A DNA stretch of 64,000 nt from Corallococcus silvisoli (GCF_009909145.1 NZ_JAAAPJ010000012.1:186001-250000), one strand, 5' to 3'; positions 8,979 to 18,491 are shown, numbered from the stretch's first letter. The notes: generated by a model not told the origin, from the sequence alone. Program-made: numbers and translations.

Positions 8979-9478
8979 CCACGCACCCGTTCATGTCGTT
9001 CGCTCCGGCGATGCCCCAGGACGCCCGCGCGGACACGCGCGCCGCGCTGGTGGGCTTCTTCCAGGACTTTGGTTTCACCGGCCGAGGGGACCTGGATCGG
9101 CTGGCGAGCTGGGTCCTGGGAACCCGGGAGCTGGCCCTGTCTCCGGAGGCCGCGCTGGCGCTCGCGCGCTGGCGCGTGGAGGGGTGGCTGGCGGCGGTGC
9201 TCGGGCCTTCGCACGTGGGGCCGGCGCTGCTGGTGCGCGGCCGGGCCGCCTTCGTCCTGGTGGGCGGTGCGCGCTGGGGCGCGGACGTGCTGCTGCGCGA
9301 GCCCAGCACGCTGCCGGAGGCGTGGCGCCGCGCGGTGTGTGAAGCCGTGCCCATGTCGGCCCCGGCGGAAGTGCCCTGCCAGATGCGGGAGCAGGTGCTC
9401 GTGCTCAATCCCTTCATGGACATGGTGCGCCGCTGGCTGCGCCCCGCCAGCCGGGCGGACGTGTCGCCGTCGCGCTAG
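8966..9478 (+). CDS. Small protein of unknown function between opgG and opgH
   Basis: This 170-residue protein has no family that I recognise. It starts at an ATG that overlaps the last 13 bases of opgG, so it is translated from the same message. It has no signal peptide or membrane helix; it is Ala/Arg/Leu-rich, with a beta-like middle (GPALLVRGRAAFVLVGGARWG) and ends in Arg-rich NPFMDMVRRWLRPASR. Its position between the two glucan synthesis genes suggests a cytoplasmic helper or regulator of OpgH; that is inference from context. Confidence 0.7.
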   Translation: MDSVTTHPFMSFAPAMPQDARADTRAALVGFFQDFGFTGRGDLDRLASWVLGTRELALSPEAALALARWRVEGWLAAVLGPSHVGPALLVRGRAAFVLVGGARWGADVLLREPSTLPEAWRRAVCEAVPMSAPAEVPCQMREQVLVLNPFMDMVRRWLRPASRADVSPSR

Positions 9479-9526
9479 GCGCGCGCCATCCACACCGCAA
9501 GCGCCGCACGGGAGCCCGGAGTCCGC

Positions 9527-11551
9527 ATGAACCCCCAACCGTACACTCCGGCGCTGGCCCGTCCGCGCCGCGTCATGGTGCTGGGGCTCGCGGCCCTGAG
9601 CACCGGGTTCGCATCCGTGGAGATGCACCGGCTGCTGGCCGCCCACGGGACCACGGTGCCGGAGCTGTTCGTGCTGGGGCTGTTCACGCTGTGCTTCGCG
9701 TGGATCTCCCTGTCGTTCTGGAGCGGCATCGCGGGCTTCGTGCAGCTGGTGTCGAACCAGCGGGTGCCGGGCCTGCTCTGGCCCACGGAGGAGGAGGCCG
9801 CGGTCCCGCTGACGCGCCGCACCGCCGTGGTGATGCCCGTCTACAACGAGGATCCGGCCGCCGTGTTCGCGCACGTGCAGGCCACGTACGAGTCCATCGC
9901 CGCGACGGGGCAGTTGGACGCGTTCGACTTCTACGTGCTCAGCGACTCCACCCGGGCGGAGTCGTGGGTGGCGGAGGAGCTGGCGTGGTCGGAGCTGTGC
10001 CGCCGGGTGGGCGGGCAGGGCCGCATCTTCTACCGCCGCCGCTCCGACAACACCGCCAAGAAGGCCGGGAACCTGGCCGAGTTCTGCGAGCGCTGGGGCC
10101 GCCGCTACGACTTCCTGCTGGTGCTGGACGCCGACAGCTTGATGGCGGGCGACAGCGTGGTGCGGATGGCGCGGCTGATGGAGCTGAACCCGGGGGCGGG
10201 CATCCTCCAGGTGCCGCCGCAGAACGTGGGTCGCTCCACGCTGTTCGCGCGCCTGCAGCAGTTCGCGGGGCGCATCTACGGGCCCATCGTGGCCGCGGGC
10301 GCGGCGTCGTGGCAGCTGGGGGACTCCAACTACTGGGGCCACAACGCCATCCTGCGCATGGCGCCCTTCATCGAGCACTGTGGCCTGCCGGTGCTTCCGG
10401 GGCAGCAGCCCTTCGGCGGCCACATCCTCAGCCATGACTTCGTGGAGGCGGCGCTGATGCGCCGGGCGGGCTACACGGTGTGGCTGGTGCCGGAGATTGG
10501 CGGCAGCTACGAGCAGCCGCCGCCGGACCTGTTGGCGTACGCGCAGCGCGACCGCCGCTGGTGCCAGGGCAACCTCCAGCACCTGGGCCTGGTGATGGCG
10601 GGGGGCCTGCATCCGATGAGCCGGATGCACTTCCTCATGGGGGTGATGTCCTACGTCGCATCGCCCCTGTGGCTCATCTTCCTGGTGTCGGGCCTGTTCG
10701 CCGCGCTGCACGAGTGGTTCTTCTCGCCGGCGACGCTGGTGGGGTTCCAGTCCACGCTGCCCGGGGGAGACGCGTTCGACACGGTGGGCGCGCTGCGGCT
10801 GATGCTCGTGTCGCTGGCGATGCTGTGGATTCCGCGCCTGATGGGCCTGGGGCTGGTGCTCGCGGACCGCGAGGAGGCGGCGCGGATGGGGGGCCGCGCC
10901 ATGCTGGTGCTGAGCGTGGCGCTGGAGGGCGTGGTGTCCACGCTGATGGCGCCGGTGATGATGCTCTTCCAGTCGCACTTCGTGTTCGGGACGCTGCTTG
11001 GCTACAAGGTGAACTGGTCCAGCCAGCAGCGCGAGGACACCGACCTGCCCTGGTCGGAGGCCCTGCGGCGGCACAAGTGGCACATGGTGGTCGGCGTCGT
11101 GCTCGCGCTGCTGGCGGTCGCGGTGGCGCCGGGGATGCTGACGTGGTTGTCGCCGGTCATCCTGGGGCTGTGGCTGTCCCCGGCCATCTCCGTGTTCACC
11201 GCCCGTGCGTCACTGGGCCTGTGGGCGCAGCGGCGGGGCCTGTTCCTCATCCCGGAGGAGGTGGCTCCCCCCACGGTGCTGGTGCGCGCGCAGGAGCTCG
11301 CGGGGGAGGAGCTGGAGCCGGTGGGCGATGCGCTGGACCACGTGCTGACGGATCCGCGCGCGCACGCCCTGCATCTGGCCCTGCTGGAGGCGCACCCGAC
11401 GGCCGGTGTGCCCGTGGCCCTCGCGTCCGCGCGGCGCAAGCTGCTGGCGGGCGCGGTGGAGCCCCTGTCCGCGCAGGAGAAGTCCGCGGTCCTGCTGGAT
11501 GCACGCACACTGTCGGAGCTGCGCGGCCGGCGCTTGAGCGTCCAGGCCTGA
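9527..11551 (+). CDS. opgH: Membrane glucosyltransferase OpgH (MdoH), osmoregulated periplasmic glucan synthesis
   Basis: This 674-residue protein is a GT2 processive transferase. Two N-terminal membrane helices (about 15-32 and 45-75) precede a cytoplasmic catalytic domain with VMPVYNEDP (102-110), the DADS metal site (201-204), and QRDRRWCQGN (340-349), the QxxRW acceptor motif of synthases that extend a chain. Several C-terminal helices follow (about 370-400, 420-450, 455-490, 520-560). It should polymerise glucose from UDP-glucose and pass the chain to the periplasm, where OpgG acts. It is shorter than the enterobacterial protein, mainly because the N-terminal extension is missing. It lies 48 bases after the small gene, in the same direction as opgG. 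Confidence 0.93.
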   Translation: MNPQPYTPALARPRRVMVLGLAALSTGFASVEMHRLLAAHGTTVPELFVLGLFTLCFAWISLSFWSGIAGFVQLVSNQRVPGLLWPTEEEAAVPLTRRTAVVMPVYNEDPAAVFAHVQATYESIAATGQLDAFDFYVLSDSTRAESWVAEELAWSELCRRVGGQGRIFYRRRSDNTAKKAGNLAEFCERWGRRYDFLLVLDADSLMAGDSVVRMARLMELNPGAGILQVPPQNVGRSTLFARLQQFAGRIYGPIVAAGAASWQLGDSNYWGHNAILRMAPFIEHCGLPVLPGQQPFGGHILSHDFVEAALMRRAGYTVWLVPEIGGSYEQPPPDLLAYAQRDRRWCQGNLQHLGLVMAGGLHPMSRMHFLMGVMSYVASPLWLIFLVSGLFAALHEWFFSPATLVGFQSTLPGGDAFDTVGALRLMLVSLAMLWIPRLMGLGLVLADREEAARMGGRAMLVLSVALEGVVSTLMAPVMMLFQSHFVFGTLLGYKVNWSSQQREDTDLPWSEALRRHKWHMVVGVVLALLAVAVAPGMLTWLSPVILGLWLSPAISVFTARASLGLWAQRRGLFLIPEEVAPPTVLVRAQELAGEELEPVGDALDHVLTDPRAHALHLALLEAHPTAGVPVALASARRKLLAGAVEPLSAQEKSAVLLDARTLSELRGRRLSVQA

Positions 11552-11593
11552 TCGCGGTTGCACGGGGGCACGCCGCCCTGGATGCTCCTGGGC

Positions 11594-13237
11594 ATGAACC
11601 GGGTCACCTCCGCCGCCGCGCTCGCGCTGTTCTTCTCCTCTGGGGCCTTCGCCGCGGAGCCTCCCACCTCCGGGGAGGACCGGTGGTGGAAGCACGTCGA
11701 GGTCCTGGCCAGTGACGCGATGGAGGGCCGGGACACGGGCAGCAAGGGCTACGAGCTGGCCGCGGGCTATGTGTCCAAGGAGCTGGCCGCGCTGGGGGTC
11801 CGGCCGGTGATGAAGACCGGCTTCCTCCAGCCCATGGCGCTGGAGTCCCGCCGCCTCATCGAGTCGAAGTCGCGCATCGCGCTGGTGAAGGACGGCAAGA
11901 CGCAGCCGCTCGTGCAGGGCGAGGACGCCGTCCTGTCCTCGCGGCAGGGAGAGGCCGGTGCCGTGGACGCGCCGCTGGTGTTCGTGGGGTACGGCCTGTC
12001 CATTCCCGAGCTGGGCCATGATGACTTCGCGGGCCTGGACCTGAAGGGCAAGGTGGTGGTGCTGCTCCAGGGCGGACCGGGGAACATCCCGGGCCCGGTG
12101 AAGTCCCATTTCTCTTCGTGGACGGAGCGCGTGAAGGTCCTCAAGCGCGCGGGGGCCGTGGGGTACGTCTACCTGCAGAACCCCAAGCACCAGGAGCTGC
12201 CGTGGGAGCGGCTGGTCGGCTCCGTCAGGAGCCCGACGATGCAGTTCGCGGAGGCGTCGCTCAATGACACCGGCGGTCTGAAGGTCGCGGCGGTGATGAA
12301 CGTGACGCGGTCGCAGAAGCTGTTCGAGGGCGCGCCTCACCGCTACGAAGAGCTGGTGGCGTTGGCGGACGCGGATCAGCCGCTGCCGAGGTTCGAGCTG
12401 CCCTTCCGGCTGAAGGCGAAGCTGGCGTTCGAGGTGAAGTCGCTGAAGTCGATGAACGTGGTGGGCGTCATGCCGGGCGCGGATCCGGTGCTCGCGAAGG
12501 AGTACGTGGTGCTCAGCGCGCACCTGGACCACGTGGGCGTGGGAGAGCCGGTGAACGGCGACCGCATCTACAACGGCGCCATGGACAACGCGTCCGGTGT
12601 CGCGGCGGTGCTGGAGGTCGCGCGCCAGCTGCATGCCCAGCCGACGAAGCCGAAGCGTTCAGTGCTGTTCGCGCTGGTGACAGGGGAGGAGAAGGGGCTG
12701 CTCGGGTCGAAGTACTTCGCGGCCCGGCCGCCCGTGCCCATCACCTCCATGGTGGCGGACTTCAACCTGGACATGTTCATGCCCCACTGGCCCTTCACCT
12801 CCGTGGTGGCGCACGGCAAGGACGAGTCCACGCTGTCGGTGCCGCTGGCGGCGGTGGCCGCGAAGCAGGGCGTCCAGGTGCTCCCGGATCCGGAGCCGGA
12901 CCGCAACCTGTTCGTGCGCAGCGACCAGTACTCGTTCATCCGCGAGGGCGTGCCCGCGCTGTTCTTCAAGTTTGGCTACACGCCGGGGTCGCAGGAGCAG
13001 AAGGTCCTCAAGCAGTGGCTGACGGAGCGCTACCACGCGCCGTCGGACGACCTGTCCCAGCAGCCCGTGGATCACGAAGGCGCCGCGCGGTTCATCGAGT
13101 TCCTGACCGCCATGACGAACGCGGTGGCGGACGCGCCGGGCCGCCCCCAGTGGAATGACGACAGCTTCTTCCGGCGCTTCGCGAAGCCTTCGGTAGTGCC
13201 CGTCAAGTCCGCGCCGACCTCCACCGTGACCCCGTAG
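11594..13237 (+). CDS. Exported M28-family zinc aminopeptidase
   Basis: The start at the ATG at 11594 gives 547 residues with a clean signal peptide (MNRVTSAAALALFFSSGAFA, cut before AEPP). The C-terminal half shows the two-zinc site of M28 peptidases: His in SAHLDH (~310), bridging Asp in AMDNASGV (~331), the Glu pair of TGEEKGLLGS (~366), Asp in ADFNLDMF, and a final His in RYHAPSDD. The segment before it (about 110-250, with VFVGYGL and LKGKVVVLLQGGPG) looks like an inserted PA domain, as in many secreted M28 enzymes. It should trim N-terminal residues from peptides outside the cytoplasm, which fits a predator that feeds on protein. It lies 42 bases after opgH; a shared transcript is possible, but a functional link is not obvious. 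Confidence 0.9.
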   Translation: MNRVTSAAALALFFSSGAFAAEPPTSGEDRWWKHVEVLASDAMEGRDTGSKGYELAAGYVSKELAALGVRPVMKTGFLQPMALESRRLIESKSRIALVKDGKTQPLVQGEDAVLSSRQGEAGAVDAPLVFVGYGLSIPELGHDDFAGLDLKGKVVVLLQGGPGNIPGPVKSHFSSWTERVKVLKRAGAVGYVYLQNPKHQELPWERLVGSVRSPTMQFAEASLNDTGGLKVAAVMNVTRSQKLFEGAPHRYEELVALADADQPLPRFELPFRLKAKLAFEVKSLKSMNVVGVMPGADPVLAKEYVVLSAHLDHVGVGEPVNGDRIYNGAMDNASGVAAVLEVARQLHAQPTKPKRSVLFALVTGEEKGLLGSKYFAARPPVPITSMVADFNLDMFMPHWPFTSVVAHGKDESTLSVPLAAVAAKQGVQVLPDPEPDRNLFVRSDQYSFIREGVPALFFKFGYTPGSQEQKVLKQWLTERYHAPSDDLSQQPVDHEGAARFIEFLTAMTNAVADAPGRPQWNDDSFFRRFAKPSVVPVKSAPTSTVTP

Positions 13238-13251
13238 GCCCGCGGCTCGGC

Positions 13252-16200
13252 TCAGGCGTCGGGGTGGGACTCCGCGACCCCGGGACGGGCCTCCAGGAAG
13301 CGCAGCGCGCCGCGGATGTCCGACGAGGCTGATTCCTTCGGGGCGTGTCGCGCTGCTTCGATGCGGCGGCGCGCGGAGCCGCGCGCTTCGTGGCCTTCCG
13401 CGCTTCCCACCGGCAAGGTGTCGGCGTGGGCGAGGTCGAGCGCGGCGCGCAGCAGCTCCACGAGCTGGAAGAGGGCAGGGTCGTCGCGCAGCTCGGGAGC
13501 CCCATCCAGCGCCGAGAACCCTTCGCGGGCCGCGGTCAGTTCGCCGCACGCCGCATCCAACGCGGCAAGGTGCGCGATGAAGCGCAGTGCCTGCCAGCGA
13601 GACGCGCGGCCCAGGATGGCCACCGCCTCCGCCAGCGCCGCGCGGGCCTGCTTCCAGTGGCCCCGGGCAAGCGATGCCCGGCCCCACTCTCCCAGGGCGG
13701 TGCCCTCCATCAGGCGTTGACCCAGCAGCCGCGACAGGCGCACCGCGGCCTCCAGATGCTCGCAGGCCTCCATGACGCCGCCCCCGTCCAGCAGGTAGCA
13801 CCCCAGGTTGAGCCGCGCGAGTGCCTGCCCCGCGCGGTCCTCCACGCTCAGCGCTCGTGCCAGCGCCTCGCCCAACAACGTCACCGCTTCGCCGCTGTCG
13901 CCTGCTTCACCCATGGCGACCGCGCAGTTGGTGAGGAAGCCCACCTCGAACGTCACGTCCCCGACCTCGCGGAACAGGGCCAGCGCCGCGCGAAGGTGCG
14001 GGATGGCTGCCTCCGGTCCTCGCCGCACCTGTTCGACGAGGCCCAGGTTGCCCATCGCGTAGGCCTCCAACCAATGGTCATTCCCGGAGGGCAGGGCCTG
14101 CGCGTCGCGCATCAGCGTCCACGCGGCGGCCGCGTCTCCGGCGTGCCGGGCGACGATGGACAGATCCACGAGCACGCGCTTCTCCAGCGCGGTCTCGCCC
14201 AGCACATGGAAGATGCCGCGCACCTGCTCCAGCGCCTGGCGGGCCGCGTCCGCCTGTCCCGCGTCCAGGTACGCACGGCCCAGGACCGCGAGCGCCTCCG
14301 CGCGCTTCAGCGGCGCCACCGCCACGCGCGAAGACAGCTCCAGTGCCTGCTCCAGCCTCTCCAGCAGCAGACCCGCGGGCCCGCGCGTCCGCACATCCGG
14401 CTCCAACGCCACCAGGGTCTCCAGCGCGCGGCCCAGGGACTCGGCGGACGCGGGACGCACCGCCATCGCGTTGTCGCATGCGGCCAGCAGGTTCTCCCGC
14501 TCCAGGGCCAACCTGCGGAGCGCCGTCGCACCGCCTGTCTTCTGGACGCGCTCTCTCAGCCGCCGCGCGACCTGGAGATACGTGTCCGCATGGCGGGCCT
14601 CGCAGGCCACCTCGTCCCCCTGTTCCATCAGGCGCAGCGCCGCGTATTCGCGGATGCTCTCGTAAAGCCCCAGGCGCAGGAAGCCGCCGGGCGAGCCCAC
14701 CTCTCGCGCGCACACGAGCGAACGGGAGCGCAGGGAGTGCAGCACCTCCAGCACGTCCGGTGACCCCTCCGGCAGCACCAACACCGCCTCGGCCGCCTCC
14801 AGCGTGAAGCCGCCGCGGAACACCGAGCATTGCGCCAGCGCGGCGCGCTCCGCTGGCTCCAGCAGGTTCCACGACCAGTCGATGGCCCCCCGCAGCGTCG
14901 CCTGCCGGGCGGGTGCATCCCGCCGCCCGACGCGCAGCAGGTCGAAGCGCTTCGACAGCCGCTCGCGCAGCTGCTCCACTCCCAGCACGCTCACGCGCGC
15001 GGCGGCCAGCTCGATGGCCAGGGCGATGCCGTCCAATTGCCGCACGATGTCCGCGACGCGCGGGGCGTCCTCGTCGCCCAGGATGAAGTCGCCGCGCGTC
15101 TCCCGCGCCCGCTGCACGAACAGGCGCACCGCGTCCGAGCGCAGGATGACGTCCCAGCGCGTCTCCTCGGGATCTGGCAGACCCAGCGGGGCCAGATCCA
15201 GCACGCGCTCTCCGGGCAGGCGCAGGGCCTCGCGCGTGGTGACGAGGAAGCGCGCGTGCGGCGCCAGCACCCGCCAGCGGCCCAGCGTCGCGGGCACGTG
15301 CCGCACCACCTGCTCCACGTTGTCGAGGATGACCAGCACGTCGCCGCAGCCCGCGAGCGCGCGGCCCAGCCGCTCCGCGGGCGTGCTGCCGTCGCCATCC
15401 GCCGCCAGCGGGACGCCCAGGGCGCGCCCCACCGCGTGGCAGAGATCATCCGCCGTCAGGGCCTCCTCCAGATCGCACCGCCAGACGCCGCCCTCCCAGT
15501 GACCCGCGTCCGACTCCAGCGCGCCGAAGTGCGTGGCCAGCCGCGTCTTCCCCATGCCCCCCGGGCCCAGGATGCTGAGCAGCCGCGCGCCCTCCGACAC
15601 CCACTGGCGCAGGGTGTCCAGCTCCTCCGCGCGCCCCACCAGGTCCTGCCGCAGCAGCGGCACGTTGCCGGGCCGCTCCCGTGGCGCGCGCAGAGGCCCG
15701 AAGCGGCGGTGCGACAAGGCCACCGGCAACAGCTCCACCAGCGTCACGCTGTCGCCCACGCCGCGCAGGCGGAAGGCGCCCAGCTGGCGCGCGATGGGCA
15801 GCCCCAGCGCGGCCAGCTCCTGGGCGACGCGAGCCCACGTCGCGCCGCTCAGCAGCACCTGGCCGCCATGGCCCGCGTCCGCCACGCGCGCCGCGATGTT
15901 CACCGGAGGCCCCAGGTAGTCCAACCGGTGGGTGGAGGGATCCATCCGGCAGTCGGGTTCCCCCACGTGCACGCCCATGCGCACGCGCAGCCCCCGGTGG
16001 GCCAGCCCTTCGGCCGCGTACTCCTCCGCCGCGTCCGCTTCCTCCAGCAAGGCCTTGGGCCAGCTCACGTGCAGCAGGGCCTCCTGGGCCCGGAGGCACC
16101 AGTGCACCGCCTCCGTGGGGGACGCGAACGCCACCATGAAGGCGTCGCCCTGCGACTTCACCTCGTAGCCGTCCGTGCCCAGCAGCAGCGCGCGCAGCAC

Positions 16201-16404
16201 GCCATCATGCAGCTCCAGCGCGTCGCGCATGCCCTGGCCGCAGCGCTCCCACAGGCGGGTGGACCCCTGGATGTCGGTGAAGACCAGCGCGACCGAACCG
16301 GTGGGAGGCAGGTGTGGCGAGGGAGGGGGCCTCATGTCCCGGTTGGAAGGCGCGTCGTCGGCTGGAGGCTCGACGACCGCGAGTCTTCGGAAGGCCTCTG
16401 CCAT
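13252..16404 (-). CDS. Class III nucleotide cyclase - NB-ATPase - TPR regulator
   Basis: The ATG at 16404, behind GGGAGAGCGGGAGC, gives 1050 residues. Residues ~35-205 form a class III cyclase domain with both metal Asp residues (FTDIQGST and SQGDAF), the Lys of YEVKSQGD and the DYLGPPVNIAARV segment with the transition-state Asn/Arg, so it looks catalytically competent. A P-loop GPGGMGKT at ~276-284, VLVILDNVEQV (Walker B) and TTREALRL mark a STAND/AfsR-like NTPase. The last ~450 residues are helical TPR-like repeats rich in Ala, Leu and Glu. Such proteins are cytoplasmic switches: the NTPase and TPR parts sense a ligand or partner and gate cyclase activity. No DNA-binding domain is seen. 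Whether cAMP or cGMP is made cannot be told with confidence. Confidence 0.9.
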   Translation of the reverse strand: MAEAFRRLAVVEPPADDAPSNRDMRPPPSPHLPPTGSVALVFTDIQGSTRLWERCGQGMRDALELHDGVLRALLLGTDGYEVKSQGDAFMVAFASPTEAVHWCLRAQEALLHVSWPKALLEEADAAEEYAAEGLAHRGLRVRMGVHVGEPDCRMDPSTHRLDYLGPPVNIAARVADAGHGGQVLLSGATWARVAQELAALGLPIARQLGAFRLRGVGDSVTLVELLPVALSHRRFGPLRAPRERPGNVPLLRQDLVGRAEELDTLRQWVSEGARLLSILGPGGMGKTRLATHFGALESDAGHWEGGVWRCDLEEALTADDLCHAVGRALGVPLAADGDGSTPAERLGRALAGCGDVLVILDNVEQVVRHVPATLGRWRVLAPHARFLVTTREALRLPGERVLDLAPLGLPDPEETRWDVILRSDAVRLFVQRARETRGDFILGDEDAPRVADIVRQLDGIALAIELAAARVSVLGVEQLRERLSKRFDLLRVGRRDAPARQATLRGAIDWSWNLLEPAERAALAQCSVFRGGFTLEAAEAVLVLPEGSPDVLEVLHSLRSRSLVCAREVGSPGGFLRLGLYESIREYAALRLMEQGDEVACEARHADTYLQVARRLRERVQKTGGATALRRLALERENLLAACDNAMAVRPASAESLGRALETLVALEPDVRTRGPAGLLLERLEQALELSSRVAVAPLKRAEALAVLGRAYLDAGQADAARQALEQVRGIFHVLGETALEKRVLVDLSIVARHAGDAAAAWTLMRDAQALPSGNDHWLEAYAMGNLGLVEQVRRGPEAAIPHLRAALALFREVGDVTFEVGFLTNCAVAMGEAGDSGEAVTLLGEALARALSVEDRAGQALARLNLGCYLLDGGGVMEACEHLEAAVRLSRLLGQRLMEGTALGEWGRASLARGHWKQARAALAEAVAILGRASRWQALRFIAHLAALDAACGELTAAREGFSALDGAPELRDDPALFQLVELLRAALDLAHADTLPVGSAEGHEARGSARRRIEAARHAPKESASSDIRGALRFLEARPGVAESHPDA

Positions 16405-16792
16405 GCTCCCGCTCTCCCGATGCCAGAAACCCACGCACCCAATCCCACCCTCGCCGCCACCGTGTTGCCCGTCAGGGTGAAGTTCGTGCCGACAGGCCTT
16501 CACATGGAAAGCAGTACGGACCGGAACGGCAACACGCACCTGCCGGACAGGGCAGTCCGCTGGTAGTGAGCACTTGTGACCGCGCCGCGCGTGCATCCAT
16601 CACTGCACGACATCCGTATGGTCCCATGGGGTGTCCCGCTGTCCGCGCGACACGGTCTTCCCTCCCCGGCGCGAGGGCCGGGGTCTGGCAGGCCCCATTC
16701 GAAGTAGGTCGGCGGGCCGTGCTAGGACTGCCTTCACGTCCCGTCCTCGCGGCAGGTGCGCGAGGTACACGATGCTCCCTCCGGAAGGACTC
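16405..16792. promoter_or_regulatory. 388-bp divergent intergenic region
   Basis: This region lies between the leftward cyclase gene and the rightward lipoprotein gene. Open frames cross it on both strands, but they are upstream extensions without family support. Promoters for both genes must be here; I see no clear boxes. A GTCCCATGGGG near 16622 contains a CCCATGGG palindrome of unknown meaning. Confidence 0.4.
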
Positions 16793-17629
16793 ATGCGTTC
16801 GACTTCGGCACTGGCCTTGATGATGGCTTCCCTCGCGTTTGGCGCGCTGTCGGCATGCGGCGACGACGCGAAGGACAACAACCCGGACGGGGGCACCTCC
16901 TCCGGGACGGACGCGGGCACCGACGGCGGTCCGAATGGAACGGGCGACGGCAAGTGCCCGGCCTCCGCGATCATCTGCGAGAACTTCGACAAGGGGCAGA
17001 ACGGCTGGAAGACCCCGGATGAGGAGCACCACGCGACCATCACCATCGACGGCACGCGCACGCGCTCCGGCAGCGGCGCGGTGCACGTGGTGACGGAGGC
17101 GGGGCACGATGAGACGACGGGCAAGGAGCAGGATCCGCAGGCCATCGCGCACCTGCGCAAGGACATCCCGGCCTTCGGCACGACGCTCTACACGCGCGCG
17201 TATGTCTACCTGAGCCGCGCCGCGCCCCAGGATGTGATGGGGACGTACTTCATCCTCTTCTCGCCCAAGGAGAGCGACTTCGGCGGCATCGAATTGCAGG
17301 GCATGGTCAACGGCGGCTTCGCGCTGGATGACTGGAGCGGCATCAAGGGCACGGGGTGGAACTACCAGGACGACCTGAAGGTGACGGTGTCGCCGAACAA
17401 GTGGACCTGCATCGAGTGGGGCGTGCAGCGCGCCAGTGCCACGGCCACCACGGGCCACGCGCAGGTGTGGGTGGATGGCGCGCAGGCGTTCGACTTCCCG
17501 AACGTGGGCATGCGGCCGTTCACCAGCTTCGCGGTGGGCTACGGCTTCGTGCATCCGCACGGCGACTCCGCGTCGGAGACGTGGATCGACGACCTCGCGG
17601 TGGCGCCCGTGCGCATCGGCTGCGAGTGA
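16793..17629 (+). CDS. Lipoprotein with a concanavalin A-like (polysaccharide lyase-like) domain
   Basis: This 278-residue protein starts at the ATG at 16793 behind a strong GGAAGGA site. The signal peptide ends in the lipobox LSAC, followed by Gly-Asp-Asp and an Asn/Asp/Gly/Thr-rich tether, the usual outer-membrane lipoprotein start in myxobacteria. The folded part (about 65-278) opens with ICENFD and alternates Trp, Tyr and Gly-rich strands, ending in TWIDDLAV, a pattern shared by jelly-roll lectins and polysaccharide lyase relatives (a catalytic site is not evident). It may bind or cleave a polysaccharide at the cell surface; that is inference from fold resemblance only. The next gene begins 4 bases after the stop, suggesting a shared message. 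Confidence 0.8.
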   Translation: MRSTSALALMMASLAFGALSACGDDAKDNNPDGGTSSGTDAGTDGGPNGTGDGKCPASAIICENFDKGQNGWKTPDEEHHATITIDGTRTRSGSGAVHVVTEAGHDETTGKEQDPQAIAHLRKDIPAFGTTLYTRAYVYLSRAAPQDVMGTYFILFSPKESDFGGIELQGMVNGGFALDDWSGIKGTGWNYQDDLKVTVSPNKWTCIEWGVQRASATATTGHAQVWVDGAQAFDFPNVGMRPFTSFAVGYGFVHPHGDSASETWIDDLAVAPVRIGCE

Positions 17630-17633
17630 CGCC

Positions 17634-18446
17634 ATGTCGCTGAATCGCGTCGCGGACGAGACCCTTCGCATCCTCGAGCAGGGCACCTACGTGCCGCTTT
17701 CGGGACGGGAGGTGTCCGTGCGCGACGCGGTGGCGCACGCGGTCCAGGGCACGGTGCTGGTGCGCCCGGGCGACTTCGAACACCTCAAGCGTCCGGAGCC
17801 CGTGACGGGCTTCACGGTCGAGGTGACCTCCGAGAAGACGGGCGAGGCCGCGCGCCGGCTGGTGGAGCTGGAGGGCGTGCGGGACGTGGTGGCGCTCAAC
17901 TTCGCGTCGGCGGTGAACCCGGGCGGTGGCTTCCTCACGGGGGCGAAGGCGCAGGAGGAGGACCTGGCGCGGTGCTCGGCGCTGTACCCGTGCCTGCTCC
18001 GGTTTCCGGAGTACTACGACGTGAACCGCAAGCTGCGCTCGCCGCTCTACACGGACCACGTGCTGTACTCGCCCGACGTGCCTTTCTTCCGCAACGAGCA
18101 CTACGACTTATTGGAGCGGCCCTTCAACGTGTCGCTGATCACGGCGCCCGCGCCCAACGCGAAGCAGCTGCCCGCGGACGACGCGGAGGTGGGGCTCCAA
18201 CTGCGTGAAGTGTTGATCGCGCGGGCGCTCAAGGTGTTGCAGGTGGCGGCGCACCACGGGCACCGGACGCTCATCCTGGGGGCATGGGGATGCGGCGCGT
18301 TCCGCAACAACCCGCGCGACGCGGCGGAGGCCTTCGCGCGGGGCCTGTCGACGATGGCGGGGGCGTTCAGCCGCGTGGTGTTCGCCGTGTACGAGCGGGG
18401 CGGGCACGGGCCGAACCTGAGCACGTTCCGCGCGCGGTTCGGCTGA
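17634..18446 (+). CDS. Microbial-type poly(ADP-ribose) glycohydrolase / TIGR02452-like protein
   Basis: This 270-residue protein starts at ATG 17634, four bases after the lipoprotein stop. The key motif NPGGGFLTGAKAQEEDL (about residues 94-110) is the PARG signature GGG-x(6-8)-QEE, in which the second Glu is catalytic; both Glu residues are present. It is followed by ARCSALYPCL, typical of the bacterial family, and a C-terminal macrodomain-like strand with LILGAWGCGAFRNNP. The enzyme should hydrolyse ADP-ribose polymers or ADP-ribose esters on proteins in the cytoplasm. No ADP-ribosyltransferase is visible in the window, so its substrate source is elsewhere or it acts on foreign modification. 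Confidence 0.9.
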   Translation: MSLNRVADETLRILEQGTYVPLSGREVSVRDAVAHAVQGTVLVRPGDFEHLKRPEPVTGFTVEVTSEKTGEAARRLVELEGVRDVVALNFASAVNPGGGFLTGAKAQEEDLARCSALYPCLLRFPEYYDVNRKLRSPLYTDHVLYSPDVPFFRNEHYDLLERPFNVSLITAPAPNAKQLPADDAEVGLQLREVLIARALKVLQVAAHHGHRTLILGAWGCGAFRNNPRDAAEAFARGLSTMAGAFSRVVFAVYERGGHGPNLSTFRARFG

Positions 18447-18491
18447 CGGGCTGGCTGACGACGCTCACAGGCGACTGTTAGCCTGGGGCAC

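Noticed and set aside
8960..11083. 707-codon antisense open frame opposite opgH
   Set aside because: Composition (His/Arg/Gln/Ala) is that of a shadow frame; opgH has full GT2 motifs.
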